Assembly (NCBI RefSeq): GCF_001315105.1
Contig: NZ_BAZR01000019.1
Coordinates: 1-64,000, forward strand
DNA length: 64,000 nt
Source: Paenibacillus sp. JCM 10914
GTDB lineage: Bacteria; Bacillota; Bacilli; Paenibacillales; Paenibacillaceae
Reading direction: 5' to 3'
A program made the translations under genes and the position numbers. Shown piece by piece: positions 54,323 through 61,724 of the stretch (its first letter is position 1; each line of letters starts with the position of its first letter). The notes below the pieces were generated by a model. That model worked only from the letters and a program-made list of their open reading frames with translations. It was not told where the DNA came from and searched no databases.

Positions 54323-54451
54323 CCGATCTCTTGGGGAAGGCATCAGCTACTCGGTTAAATAAGATTTTATTATTACTGCCTTACCTTGCGACCATTTCGA
54401 TCGTGTCAATCTTATTCTACACCTGTATACGCAACCATTCAACTATTTTGT

Positions 54452-54500
54452 AGCTAATTAGCTGTAACCACTGTCGGGAATAGTTTCCGAATAGTTTCCG
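54452..54500. repeat. palindrome and 11-bp tandem repeat
   Basis: AGCTAATTAGCT (54452-54463) is a perfect palindrome. GAATAGTTTCC occurs twice in tandem (54478-54499). No gene covers this stretch; it may be an operator or recombination site. Confidence 0.6.
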
Positions 54501-54544
54501 TTGGGGGTCGTTCTTCTATCCATATCATATTAGGTATGTTCTAG

Positions 54545-54649
54545 CTAATCTAAGCGATGAATTAGCCGTTCTAATCGCGCCCGGAATACTAACGAACCTT
54601 TAACAAATACAGACGTTAAATTCGCGGCGATTTCGCCTAAAGCGGACAT
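54545..54649 (-). CDS. possible 34-residue protein downstream of inverted-repeat arm A
   Basis: ATG at 54649 opens 34 codons (MSALGEIAANLTSVFVKG then LVFRARLERLIHRLD), an amphipathic helical peptide. No good ribosome site. It lies 28 bp outside arm A, as the sigma-like gene lies 42 bp outside arm B, and both begin ATG-TCC. That parallel is the only reason to list it. Confidence 0.3.
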   Translation of the reverse strand: MSALGEIAANLTSVFVKGSLVFRARLERLIHRLD

Positions 54650-54677
54650 AAAACATACTTGAACTTTTTTCGATTTT

Positions 54678-54745
54678 CCTGCCACAAACACATACAAAAT
54701 TACGTTATTAATACGTAAACACTTCCGAGGGCCCCTACCCACCGT
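54678..54745 (-). repeat. 68-bp inverted repeat, arm A
   Basis: The reverse complement matches 60344-60411 at 65 of 68 positions. It includes a near-palindrome (TTACGT-ATTAAT-AACGTAA). The arm is followed leftward by an A-rich stretch and a small open frame. Confidence 0.93.
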
Positions 54746-54778
54746 AATACATAACGTTATAGAAACGAGTGATAAACG

Positions 54779-55018
54779 ATGAAGTATCCCGCAATCTTCA
54801 CTTACGCGGACGACGGCATCTCCGTAGAGTTTCCGGATCTCCCCGGCGCATTAACCTGCGGCGACACGGACGAAGAAGCGCTGCACATGGCGAAGGATTG
54901 TCTTGCGCTACATCTCTACGGAATGGAAACGGACGGTGACGATATTCCGCAACCGACAGACGCGATGGATATCGTTGTTGGTGCTGATCAGAAAATTGTT
55001 GTTATCGAGGTACAGTAA
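54779..55018 (+). CDS. HicB-like antitoxin domain protein, orphan
   Basis: 79 residues. YPAIFTYADDGISVEFPDLPG and TCGDTDEEALHMAKDCLALHL are the HicB RNase H-like fold. No HicA toxin partner is visible on either side. A perfect palindrome ATAACGTTAT (54751-54760) precedes it and may be its operator. It diverges from arm A. Confidence 0.85.
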   Translation: MKYPAIFTYADDGISVEFPDLPGALTCGDTDEEALHMAKDCLALHLYGMETDGDDIPQPTDAMDIVVGADQKIVVIEVQ

Positions 55019-55151
55019 TCCGCGTAAACCCGGTAAACCGTTGTCGCGACAAGACTTAACGGCAACGAAGTACTTGGCATGTTGGTCGTTCTTGGAATTG
55101 TAAGTAGCCTGCGGACTGTAACGGATACGTGGATCACGAAAAATAAAAAAT

Positions 55152-55209
55152 GCGCCCATCAGCGGAGTTTTGATTCGTATAGAATCGTATACACTTTGTT
55201 GGTGGGCGC
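55152..55209. other. hairpin upstream of the second recombinase
   Basis: GCGCCCATCA / TGGTGGGCGC (9 of 10 paired) around a 38-nt loop with the direct repeat ATTCGTAT-AGA-ATCGTAT. There is no T tract, so it is not a typical terminator. Otherwise the 270-bp gap holds nothing recognised. Confidence 0.5.
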
Positions 55210-55288
55210 CTTCGTATATTTACGTGAATTTGTTCGTTTTTTTGCGGTTTTGTTATAATATCGAAAAAATCAACTAAGGGGAAAAAGA

Positions 55289-56203
55289 ATGCCTAGACCA
55301 CCTAGAAGACCTAATCAAATGACTACTCGGCACTGGAAGGACATTTTGGAAGAGTTTTTAAAATTTAAGTTGCTCAATGGGATAGCTAAATCAACGCGGG
55401 ATGACTATGTACGCACAGTTAATTTACTCTTAAAAAGATATCCAAATGCGTGGGATTCATACTATAACTTAGAAGAGGCAGTCATCCAACACTTAAATCA
55501 GGAGGGGATTGCACCGGCAACATTTAATAGTCGATTAACGTATTTGCGTACATTCTTCAACTGGTGTATGGAAAAAGGCTATTTGAAAAAGAACCCTCTT
55601 ACTAACATCAAAAAGCGAAAAGAGGGCTCTAGAATTGTAGCGATTAGCATAGAGACTTTGCAGGAATTGATTAAAGCACCCGATCAATCGACCTTTGTTG
55701 GTATGCGGGATTATACACTTATAATTCTGACGTTGGACACTGGAATACGGCCATCGGAAGCCTTAGCGCTTCAACCAAACGATTTTAATCTCATATCCGG
55801 CTGGGTCCGGATACCTGATGCTGCGGCAAAGACACGTGTTTCTCGAACGCTTAATATTTCGCCAGTTACTATTGATGCTCTAAACCGTTTCATTAGTATG
55901 AGACCACGATCGTGGGGGAACAAGGTTACAGTATTTAGTACAGAAGCCGGTAATGCTTTGAATAGGCATGTATGGGGCGATAGACTTGAGCGCCACAGTA
56001 AACAGGTCGGAGTACATATAACACCATACGCTCTTAGGCACGCGTTTGCACTAGAGTTTCTTAGGAACGGAGCATCAGCGTTTAGTCTGCAAAAGACATT
56101 AGGTCACGTTGATATATCGATGACTAAACGGTATGTGGCTTTAGCAGACGAAGATTTAAAAAAAGACCATGCTAAGGCGAGCCCGTTGAATAAGTTGACT
56201 TAA
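55289..56203 (+). CDS. second tyrosine recombinase
   Basis: 304 residues, XerC/D-like. Core-binding domain, then Arg in TGIRPSEAL, Lys-type strand KTRVSRTL, TPYALRHAFA (Tyr in place of the first His, a common variant), GHVDISMTKRY with the nucleophilic Tyr. The codon use is AT-richer than the prophage genes around it. With the FRG gene downstream it looks like an inserted module. Confidence 0.9.
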   Translation: MPRPPRRPNQMTTRHWKDILEEFLKFKLLNGIAKSTRDDYVRTVNLLLKRYPNAWDSYYNLEEAVIQHLNQEGIAPATFNSRLTYLRTFFNWCMEKGYLKKNPLTNIKKRKEGSRIVAISIETLQELIKAPDQSTFVGMRDYTLIILTLDTGIRPSEALALQPNDFNLISGWVRIPDAAAKTRVSRTLNISPVTIDALNRFISMRPRSWGNKVTVFSTEAGNALNRHVWGDRLERHSKQVGVHITPYALRHAFALEFLRNGASAFSLQKTLGHVDISMTKRYVALADEDLKKDHAKASPLNKLT

Positions 56204-56240
56204 GTAGAGTGTAGACTGCAGAATTGCGGTCTATTTGTTG

Positions 56241-56269
56241 GGGACAACCCTGTCGTAATATGGTAAAAT
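56241..56269 (+). promoter_or_regulatory. extended -10 promoter before the FRG operon
   Basis: GGGACA (56241-56246), 17-bp spacer, TG-g-TAAAAT (56261-56269). It predicts a transcript start near 56276, at an ATG at 56277, so the ATG at 56289 is the likelier start. Confidence 0.55.
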
Positions 56270-56288
56270 TTCGGTCATGGGACGATTT

Positions 56289-56501
56289 ATGAAACCGCTA
56301 ACTACCGATATTCATTTACATACCGCGATGCTCAATCGGACACCTATCGTCGTGTTTATTGCGGACAAGCTTATTGGCAGCGGAAAGATCGAGGGAATAA
56401 CGGTGAATAGCGTTAAGGTCGCAGAGACGCGGTATCTTCGCGATACGTGTACGTTTAAGTATGGGGGACTAAGAAGGAGGAAATATGTCATTTTCTTATA
56501 A
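56289..56501 (+). CDS. hypothetical small protein before the FRG gene
   Basis: 70 residues (74 if the ATG at 56277 is used). Sm-like or Hfq-like beta content: NRTPIVVFIADKLIGSGKIE and GITVNSVKVAETRYL. Hfq-type folds often read like this, but I cannot assign it. The 3' end carries the AAGGAGG of the FRG gene and overlaps it by 17 bp. Confidence 0.5.
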   Translation: MKPLTTDIHLHTAMLNRTPIVVFIADKLIGSGKIEGITVNSVKVAETRYLRDTCTFKYGGLRRRKYVIFL

Positions 56502-57243
56502 ATGGATTGAGATACTAAATAGAGTTGATGATTTATGCTCTGGAAAGCCAATTATGTGGTTCAGAGGTCATTCAAGCATAGATTACGAACTACACTCAGG
56601 TCTATTCAGAATGAACTTTCAATCCATTGAAGAACTAAAAACTTATGAGCGGTCTATCTATAGAGAGTTTCTATTAAAGGGCCACCTACACCACAATCAA
56701 ACTGATTGGAACCTGCTTTTCCTTATGCAACATCACGGAGTAAAAACTAGATTACTTGATTGGTCGGAATCATTTGGTGTTGCTCTATATTTTGCATTTA
56801 AAGATTGGAAACCAGATACTTGTGCCTGTGTCTGGGTAATTAGTCCAATCGATTTAAACCTAGTCTTATCCGAAATAGGGTATCTTACTGTACCTACAGA
56901 AGGAACAGCTTACGAGGATATCACAATTAATAAAAAATTTACCTTTCGGGAATCTTCAACTGCCCTTTACCCGCTTATGAATAATAGCAGATTAGTGGCA
57001 CAAAGGGGAGTCTTTACGCTTCAAGGCAACTCTGGATTGCCTCTTGATCTTGAGGACGGCGGCAGTCTGGTGAGAGATGGCTACTTGAGTAAAATAATAC
57101 TGACACCTGATCTAAGGGAAGAGGTTAGAGACTTTCTTGTTCTAACTGGTGTAAACGAATACACTTTGTTCCCTGACTTAGACGGTTTATCACGCCATCT
57201 AAATTCTCCACATCGATATTTTTCAGACTCGCGATTAAAATAA
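56485..57243 (+). CDS. FRG domain protein
   Basis: 252 residues. The name-giving motif is in IMWFRGHSSIDYEL; other conserved blocks are LLFLMQHHGVKTRLLDWSES, ALYFAFKD and RLVAQRGVFTLQ. FRG proteins are frequent cargo of mobile elements and are suspected of roles in phage defence, with no settled biochemistry that I know of. Strong site AAGGAGG. AT-rich compared with flanking phage genes, so probably acquired with the recombinase at 55289. Confidence 0.87.
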   Translation: MSFSYKWIEILNRVDDLCSGKPIMWFRGHSSIDYELHSGLFRMNFQSIEELKTYERSIYREFLLKGHLHHNQTDWNLLFLMQHHGVKTRLLDWSESFGVALYFAFKDWKPDTCACVWVISPIDLNLVLSEIGYLTVPTEGTAYEDITINKKFTFRESSTALYPLMNNSRLVAQRGVFTLQGNSGLPLDLEDGGSLVRDGYLSKIILTPDLREEVRDFLVLTGVNEYTLFPDLDGLSRHLNSPHRYFSDSRLK

Positions 57244-57387
57244 AATTAGATTAAAAACTCTGTAAACACTGGACTCCGCCGCTTTCACCTCGCGCAGCTC
57301 TCGAACGGTCATCTCGTCTACCGTTTTAATGGCGCCACTTGACGGGATGGTTTGTGGCTGCTGGCGGTTTTCTTCGTTTATATCCGC
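57235..57387 (-). pseudogene. truncated phage gene fragment
   Basis: An open frame without a usable start reads NEENRQQPQTIPSSGAIKTV, then DEMTVRELREVKAAE, then turns abruptly hydrophobic (VYRVFNLILF) and stops inside the FRG gene end. It looks like the middle of a phage regulatory protein cut off where the FRG module was inserted. Confidence 0.45.
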
Positions 57388-57608
57388 TTAAACATCGCAG
57401 TATCCCTACTGTAATACGTCCTGCAGCCGGTCTCGACGTTGCGGACGCGCACGTAATCGGCCGTATACCGATCAATAAATCCGCGTTCGACTTCGACATA
57501 AACTCCGGCTGGATCTTCTTCCCAAACGGATATGAGCGATTCGGATAAGGCAGCCGCGAAGAAATGGACATCTTGATAAAGTTGGCGTAAATCGCGTTCT
57601 GTACTCAT
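57378..57608 (-). CDS. hypothetical protein, third gene of the repressor operon
   Basis: 76 residues: a helical start (STERDLRQLYQDVHFFAAAL) and a beta-rich second half (YVEVERGFIDRY; DYVRVRNVET). No family recognised. Its ATG overlaps the stop of the 27-residue peptide (ATGA), so translation is coupled to it. Confidence 0.6.
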   Translation of the reverse strand: MSTERDLRQLYQDVHFFAAALSESLISVWEEDPAGVYVEVERGFIDRYTADYVRVRNVETGCRTYYSRDTAMFKRI

Positions 57609-57688
57609 TGCGGTGATGATCCGATCGCAAAAAAGCAGATTCCGGTAAGTGATGCGGCTGCAACGATAAGGGCTGCTAAAATCCTCAT
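57605..57688 (-). CDS. 27-residue membrane peptide
   Basis: MRILAALIVAAASLTGICFF then AIGSSPQ: a single membrane helix, perhaps a lipoprotein-like or signal-like peptide (TGIC). It starts inside the repressor stop (TAATG) and ends inside the next ATG (ATGA). The double overlap makes it a credible gene despite its size. Confidence 0.6.
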   Translation of the reverse strand: MRILAALIVAAASLTGICFFAIGSSPQ

Positions 57689-57900
57689 TAATTCTCATCC
57701 TCTATGTATTCGATTAAGTCACCTGGGGTAACGTTGAGACCTCTGCACAATCCTTCGAGTGTGTCGTAATCAATCCTTTTTGTGGCGTTTGCTGCTAGAG
57801 ATGTAATTGTGTTGCGACTGACTTTCGTTAATTCAACTACTTCCTTATTTGTCAATCCTCTTTCTTTCATGATGTCTCCGAGACGACAACGAATAGCCAT
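57688..57900 (-). CDS. XRE-family repressor (Cro/CI-like)
   Basis: 70 residues, nearly all a helix-turn-helix domain (GLTNKEVVELTKVSRNTITS). Small single-domain regulator of the YozG/Cro type. Divergently oriented from the early genes, with paired operators in between. Likely the lysogeny or early-gene repressor. Confidence 0.9.
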   Translation of the reverse strand: MAIRCRLGDIMKERGLTNKEVVELTKVSRNTITSLAANATKRIDYDTLEGLCRGLNVTPGDLIEYIEDEN

Positions 57901-57930
57901 AGTAAATAAATCCCCCTAGACAAATTTAAG

Positions 57931-58008
57931 CACAACATGTTGACATACTGGGATAAAGGTTGTACTATAGAAACATCAGCACAACATGTTGACATTTTGA
58001 AATGTTGA
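57931..58008. promoter_or_regulatory. divergent control region with repeated operators
   Basis: The 16-mer CACAACATGTTGACAT occurs exactly twice (57931-57946 and 57980-57995), 49 bp apart; its core CAACATGTTG is palindromic. A third partial copy AATGTTGAC is at 58000. The first copy contains a rightward -35 (TTGACA 57940-57945) with TACTAT 17 bp downstream. The repressor at 57688 is the likely ligand. Confidence 0.85.
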
Positions 58009-58137
58009 CTTAATGACAGTATACAACTAGTTTGCAGAAAAATCCACAACTTTCTGTTTATTTGTTGTACTCATTTTTAAGGTTAGGAGGACTCAGGTGT
58101 GTTTCGTGGAGGTTGTCTAATCAATGGAAGGTTATAC

Positions 58138-58206
58138 GTGAGGACGAGCGGCGGGAATTGGGTTGCTCTGCAGCTATTAGCTCTAACAAAGGGGGAAATA
58201 AAATGA
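58138..58206 (+). CDS. possible 22-residue leader peptide
   Basis: A GTG after GGAAGG opens 22 codons (VRTSGGNWVALQLLALTKGE...) that end overlapping the next ATG (ATGA). It would couple translation to the gene at 58203. The leader region also has two even shorter frames. Confidence 0.35.
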   Translation: MRTSGGNWVALQLLALTKGEIK

Positions 58207-58769
58207 TAATAGACGTTCATGCACAGGAATGTTATTTGCGTTATAGGCAGACTCTCGATAACGAGAGTTTTACGGAATTATATATAGCGCTGGCGGATGT
58301 GAAGTCGTGGCATAAATCTAAAGTTTCTTCGAGTGGTGCAGGTGACGTATATGATGCTGAATCTTCTTTTGACGATGTATTGTTTGGCCTTGCTAGTAGA
58401 GAGGGTATTACCGATATCCGGCGCTTACTCTATGTAAGTATGCGATTTACTAGACTCAAGTTGTACCGCAAAAATACCAAATGGCAGGAGCGTATATACT
58501 ACCCGGAATCGGATGCAGAGTTCGGAGGAACAGTCGACCGGATCGAACCTGACCGGACCGAATTAATACGGGCGCTTATTGATCGTAGCGGAGAAAAAAC
58601 TGCAGCACTGATCGCGGATATGGCGTTAAGAAGTAACGCGAAAGAGTCGATTACCTCTATAAGTGGACGAGCAGGCCTTCACCATAACACTGCACTCAGG
58701 TCACTCCGCCGTTTACGTCGGTACTATAACGTAGAAATAGACGGAGACCTGGCGGAATACCTTGCGTAA
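58203..58769 (+). CDS. sigma-70-like phage regulator (first of three)
   Basis: 188 residues. ESSFDDVLFGLASREGITDIRRLL recalls sigma region 2, and a C-terminal helix-turn-helix (SITSISGRAGLHHNTALRSL then RRLRRYY) recalls region 4. Similarity is faint and based on layout. ATG after AAAGGGGG. First gene of the rightward early operon behind the repeated operators. Confidence 0.5.
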   Translation: MIIDVHAQECYLRYRQTLDNESFTELYIALADVKSWHKSKVSSSGAGDVYDAESSFDDVLFGLASREGITDIRRLLYVSMRFTRLKLYRKNTKWQERIYYPESDAEFGGTVDRIEPDRTELIRALIDRSGEKTAALIADMALRSNAKESITSISGRAGLHHNTALRSLRRLRRYYNVEIDGDLAEYLA

Positions 58770-58845
58770 TACTCATTGTGACTGGAAGGGTAACTGCGAG
58801 GGTGTGATAGCGCACGAAGGAACACATCCTCCGTTTCTACTTTAG
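58762..58845 (+). CDS. possible 27-residue Cys-containing peptide
   Basis: A TTG at 58762, overlapping the end of the previous gene, opens THCDWKGNCEGVIAHEGTHP and ends at TAG 58843. GGCGGA lies upstream. Weak case; the remaining gap to 58912 has only the ribosome site of the next gene. Confidence 0.2.
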   Translation: MRNTHCDWKGNCEGVIAHEGTHPPFLL

Positions 58846-58911
58846 TTTCTTTAGTTAACAAATCATGGTGGGTAGTTTATGTTAGATATAACAACTTGAG
58901 GGGGGTATATA

Positions 58912-59778
58912 GTGTCATTTATAGATGCAATTAAACGTTACCAGGAGTCAGGAGATGCAGACACGTTAAAGATGATCCGCAAGGCCATGAATTACGATTA
59001 TTTGCATTCCCCAACCGGTATGACGTTCGATAAACCGGAAATGTACGTCGCTTTCCGTTGTCTCCGTCTTCTACGCGGGCGCCTGGCGACGATTAAGTAC
59101 ACGTTAAGTGACTACGGCCTTAGTGCGCGTGAGGACTCGCCGGAGTACGTCTTTGCGGAGTTAACCGCGTTCGTACACGCAAACACAGGGGTTAAAGTTT
59201 CTCTTCAAAACTTTAAAGAGCATGAGACATTCCTTCGCGAATATTTAGTCCCAGGATATCTAGAACTAGAGGACGTATACATGCAACTTATGGGCGAAAG
59301 GGAAACACTATGGCAACAGATTACGTCCGAGATAATAGACAAGCATTGGTCTACGCTTGAAAAGGCGCTCAAGGACGCCCTCGATCGCGTTGATACTAAC
59401 CGATCCGAACGCGAGATAATCCGTTACATAAACTACGTAACTAGAACGGCCTATTATCGTCACCAATTCGAAGGCATGCGCAGGGTACGGAGAGGTGGCG
59501 AGGTTAAGTATGTGAAGCCGAAATATTTCGGACCGCACTATGCGATATTTGGAAAGATATCCGTAGATTTCACTAACTTTAGCGGACGGCAGCGGCAGTT
59601 AATCGAACGGATCATCGCTGCAGTCGAAACTGATTACGCGGAAGGTCGAATCGAAGACTACACGGTCGATATGAACGGGGGATATCGGATCGTTAACAGA
59701 CACATTGCGGAGCAGCTCGGCATGCATGAGGTGAGTTTAAGCCGTTCTCTGAAAAAGATAAAAAGTGTTAAACATTGA
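58912..59778 (+). CDS. sigma-70-like phage regulator (second of three)
   Basis: 288 residues. A helical N-terminal half, then REIIRYINYVTRTAYYRHQF (sigma region 2.3/2.4-like), a linker with GEVKYVKPKYFGP, and RQRQLIERIIAAVETDYAEG with a final helix-turn-helix NRHIAEQLGMHEVSLSRSLKK (region 4-like). GTG start after GAGGGGGG. Role probably in phage transcription. Confidence 0.55.
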   Translation: MSFIDAIKRYQESGDADTLKMIRKAMNYDYLHSPTGMTFDKPEMYVAFRCLRLLRGRLATIKYTLSDYGLSAREDSPEYVFAELTAFVHANTGVKVSLQNFKEHETFLREYLVPGYLELEDVYMQLMGERETLWQQITSEIIDKHWSTLEKALKDALDRVDTNRSEREIIRYINYVTRTAYYRHQFEGMRRVRRGGEVKYVKPKYFGPHYAIFGKISVDFTNFSGRQRQLIERIIAAVETDYAEGRIEDYTVDMNGGYRIVNRHIAEQLGMHEVSLSRSLKKIKSVKH

Positions 59779-59920
59779 CGTATTAATTTAATGTGACGAG
59801 AAGAACATTGCTTTTAATCCAGTCTGCCACCGCGTCGCATGCCTGACGACAGTGAAGGCGGAGTTTTTATTTTGAATCTAAGTTAGGAAAATCTAACGGA
59901 AGAGGAGGAGGCGCAATACT

Positions 59921-60163
59921 ATGACGATCACAGCGGATACGATGTTCAAGCTACGCAAGGTTTATCGGTTGTCTCAGGCGGAAATAGGCGCAATGTGTGG
60001 CGTGTCGGATGCGTTCATTAATCAGATCGAGCGCGGTAAACGCAGCCTATCCGACAGAATTAGGCGCGGGCTTATTCGTGAGTTTGAATTGACACCGGAA
60101 AAGCTGACGCGGGTTCTCGCTATATATGAAGAGACGACGATGAAAACGAAAGGGGCGTCATAA
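59921..60163 (+). CDS. XRE-family DNA-binding protein
   Basis: 80 residues. Helix-turn-helix LSQAEIGAMCGVSDAFINQI followed by ERGKRSLSDRI. Strong site GAGGAGGAGG. Second small regulator of the early region; its stop shares bases with the next start (TAATG). The 140-bp gap upstream has a possible terminator (CCGC...GCGG, TTTTTATTTT) near 59835-59872. Confidence 0.88.
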   Translation: MTITADTMFKLRKVYRLSQAEIGAMCGVSDAFINQIERGKRSLSDRIRRGLIREFELTPEKLTRVLAIYEETTMKTKGAS

Positions 60164-60342
60164 TGACAAACGAAAAGGCGATTCACTCGCAACGTATGGC
60201 CGGCTGGCTAATTTATAACGGCCACAAATTAATCAAGATATGCGATAACAAGCGGCAGCCAGGCTTCAACATATTTATCTTCGCTGAAACCTCTTCATTA
60301 CGTACTGACATGGAACGGTATCAACCGAGGAATACGGTATAG
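60163..60342 (+). CDS. 59-residue phage protein (DUF5659-like)
   Basis: MTNEKAIHSQRMAGWLIYNG, HKLIKICDNKRQPGFNIFIF, AETSSLRTDMERYQ: the order SQRMAGWL, then FxLI, then N-x-F-x-F resembles DUF5659 proteins common in Firmicute phages. TAATG coupling to the XRE gene upstream. Ends 1 bp before arm B. Confidence 0.55.
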   Translation: MTNEKAIHSQRMAGWLIYNGHKLIKICDNKRQPGFNIFIFAETSSLRTDMERYQPRNTV

Positions 60343-60343
60343 T

Positions 60344-60411
60344 ACGGAGGGTAGGGACCCTCGGAAATGTTTACGTATTAATAACGTAATTTTGTATGTG
60401 TTTGTGGCAGG
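60344..60411 (+). repeat. 68-bp inverted repeat, arm B
   Basis: Same sequence as arm A in opposite orientation with 3 mismatches. As RNA it can fold into GAGGGT-aggg-ACCCTC and TTACGT-ATTAAT-AACGTAA hairpins. It forms most of the 5' leader of the sigma-like gene at 60454. Confidence 0.93.
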
Positions 60412-60453
60412 TAGATCAAAAAAAAATAAAATAATTTTCGAAAGGACGTTTAA

Positions 60454-61146
60454 ATGTCCACTATTCAAAGAAAAGGCCGAGGAGCAGTCGTGCACTTAGA
60501 AAGACAACACTTTTTTACCAGGAGACGTAAACAAGTAGACGCAGCTTGGGCCGAGTATATTTCAGAGGTTTACGATAGAGTCGATAGGAAAGACGAAAAG
60601 CCATACCATTACGGATTTGGTGCACTATCAGAACAAACCGACGCATTCGTTAGACGCGAGGCTGAAAGGTGGGCGCGTTCCTGTAGGAAGTACCGTCTAT
60701 ATGAGGATGACTTCGAAAGCCACTTCCGTTATACCGTGGTAAAAGCCGCTCTAAAGTATGACGGCCAAAGAGGCACATTCTTTGATTTGCTTGGTACAGC
60801 GATTAATAACGCCGGCCGGGATCTGGTGCGGAATGCACTGACAAAGAAGAATCGAATTAATCACCTGGCCCTATCCATTGACGATGAGTCAGCGTCTAAG
60901 AAGGTCGCAAAGATTGCGGCATCGCATACCACCGAAGATATCGTCGTGCCGAGGCTTATTATCGCGGAAATGGAGGTAGATACGTCATTAACCAAACAAG
61001 AACGTCTGTTATTCGAATTCCTTAAAGCTGATCCGGACGCGACGTTACAAGAAATGGCGGACGCACTCGGGGTTCGTGACCGAAAACAGGCATCGCGAAT
61101 CAAACAACGGATGGCCGATAAACTACGAAAATATTACGAAGATTGA
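60454..61146 (+). CDS. sigma-70-like phage transcription factor (third of three)
   Basis: 230 residues. Region 2 is well matched: DDFESHFRYTVVKAALKYDG, QRGTFFDLLGTAINNAGRDL. Region 4 is LTKQERLLFEFLKADPDATL, QEMADALGVRDRKQASRIKQ. Probably the factor that directs middle or late phage transcription. ATG after GAAAGGACG. Controlled from the arm B leader. Confidence 0.75.
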   Translation: MSTIQRKGRGAVVHLERQHFFTRRRKQVDAAWAEYISEVYDRVDRKDEKPYHYGFGALSEQTDAFVRREAERWARSCRKYRLYEDDFESHFRYTVVKAALKYDGQRGTFFDLLGTAINNAGRDLVRNALTKKNRINHLALSIDDESASKKVAKIAASHTTEDIVVPRLIIAEMEVDTSLTKQERLLFEFLKADPDATLQEMADALGVRDRKQASRIKQRMADKLRKYYED

Positions 61147-61148
61147 AA

Positions 61149-61176
61149 AGCGCAGGCACACACGCCGAGCGCTATT
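61149..61176 (+). terminator. weak hairpin after the sigma-like gene
   Basis: AGCGC / GCGCT followed by ATTTTT. Confidence 0.45.
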
Positions 61177-61201
61177 TTTATGCCCAAAAAGGAGCGTACG
61201 A

Positions 61202-61417
61202 ATGAACAACGCGATATGGAAGCTGAACGATTACGAACACGCAATCTACACAGAAGACCGCGAAGTCATGCGCAAGATCCGTCGTAGCTATCCTGATTAT
61301 ATCCAGATGGCCACGTACGAAAAGGACGGAGTACCCTATGCGCGGCAGTACCGGATTGATTCGAAACGCAAGAGATCGGCACGTCATCTCCTCAAAGTTA
61401 ATGTACAGAAAACGTAA
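61202..61417 (+). CDS. small hypothetical phage protein
   Basis: 71 residues, very basic (17 or so K/R): NNAIWKLNDYEHAIYTEDRE then MRKIRRSYPDYIQMATYEKD. No family recognised. ATG follows AAAAAGGAG; an upstream in-frame start inside the sigma-like gene is not needed. Nothing but a short hairpin is seen in the following 137 bp. Confidence 0.65.
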   Translation: MNNAIWKLNDYEHAIYTEDREVMRKIRRSYPDYIQMATYEKDGVPYARQYRIDSKRKRSARHLLKVNVQKT

Positions 61418-61554
61418 AAGTCACGGCGAAATAGACGCTTAGAAGTCCGGAGGTATAAACACCTTGCCGGGCTGTTTGTCGTGCCGGAAATCAAGCGAAA
61501 TCAGCGTAAATCGTACCGAATATGCACGATTTTTAACGGAGGGGAGGCAAGAAA

Positions 61555-61719
61555 TTGAATGACAAACAAGCCGATGCAAAACATTACTGCCCTTATTTTC
61601 GCAGCGATTGCGGGTGTGCTTTGCTGCAAGCGATGACGGATGTGCGTTGTAAAGTCTGGCGCGGTGAGAATTCAGTAAAATGCCGCTATTTAGATACTCA
61701 AGTTGCGAGGAGGAGTTGA
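61555..61719 (+). CDS. 54-residue Cys-rich small protein
   Basis: TTG after GGAGGGGAGG. Cysteines at 12, 19, 21, 32 and 43 (YCPYFRSDCGCALLQA; VRCKVW; VKCRYLD) suggest a small zinc-binding fold. The stop lies between the ribosome site and start of the next gene, so translation is coupled. Confidence 0.55.
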   Translation: MNDKQADAKHYCPYFRSDCGCALLQAMTDVRCKVWRGENSVKCRYLDTQVARRS

Positions 61720-61724
61720 GCGAA

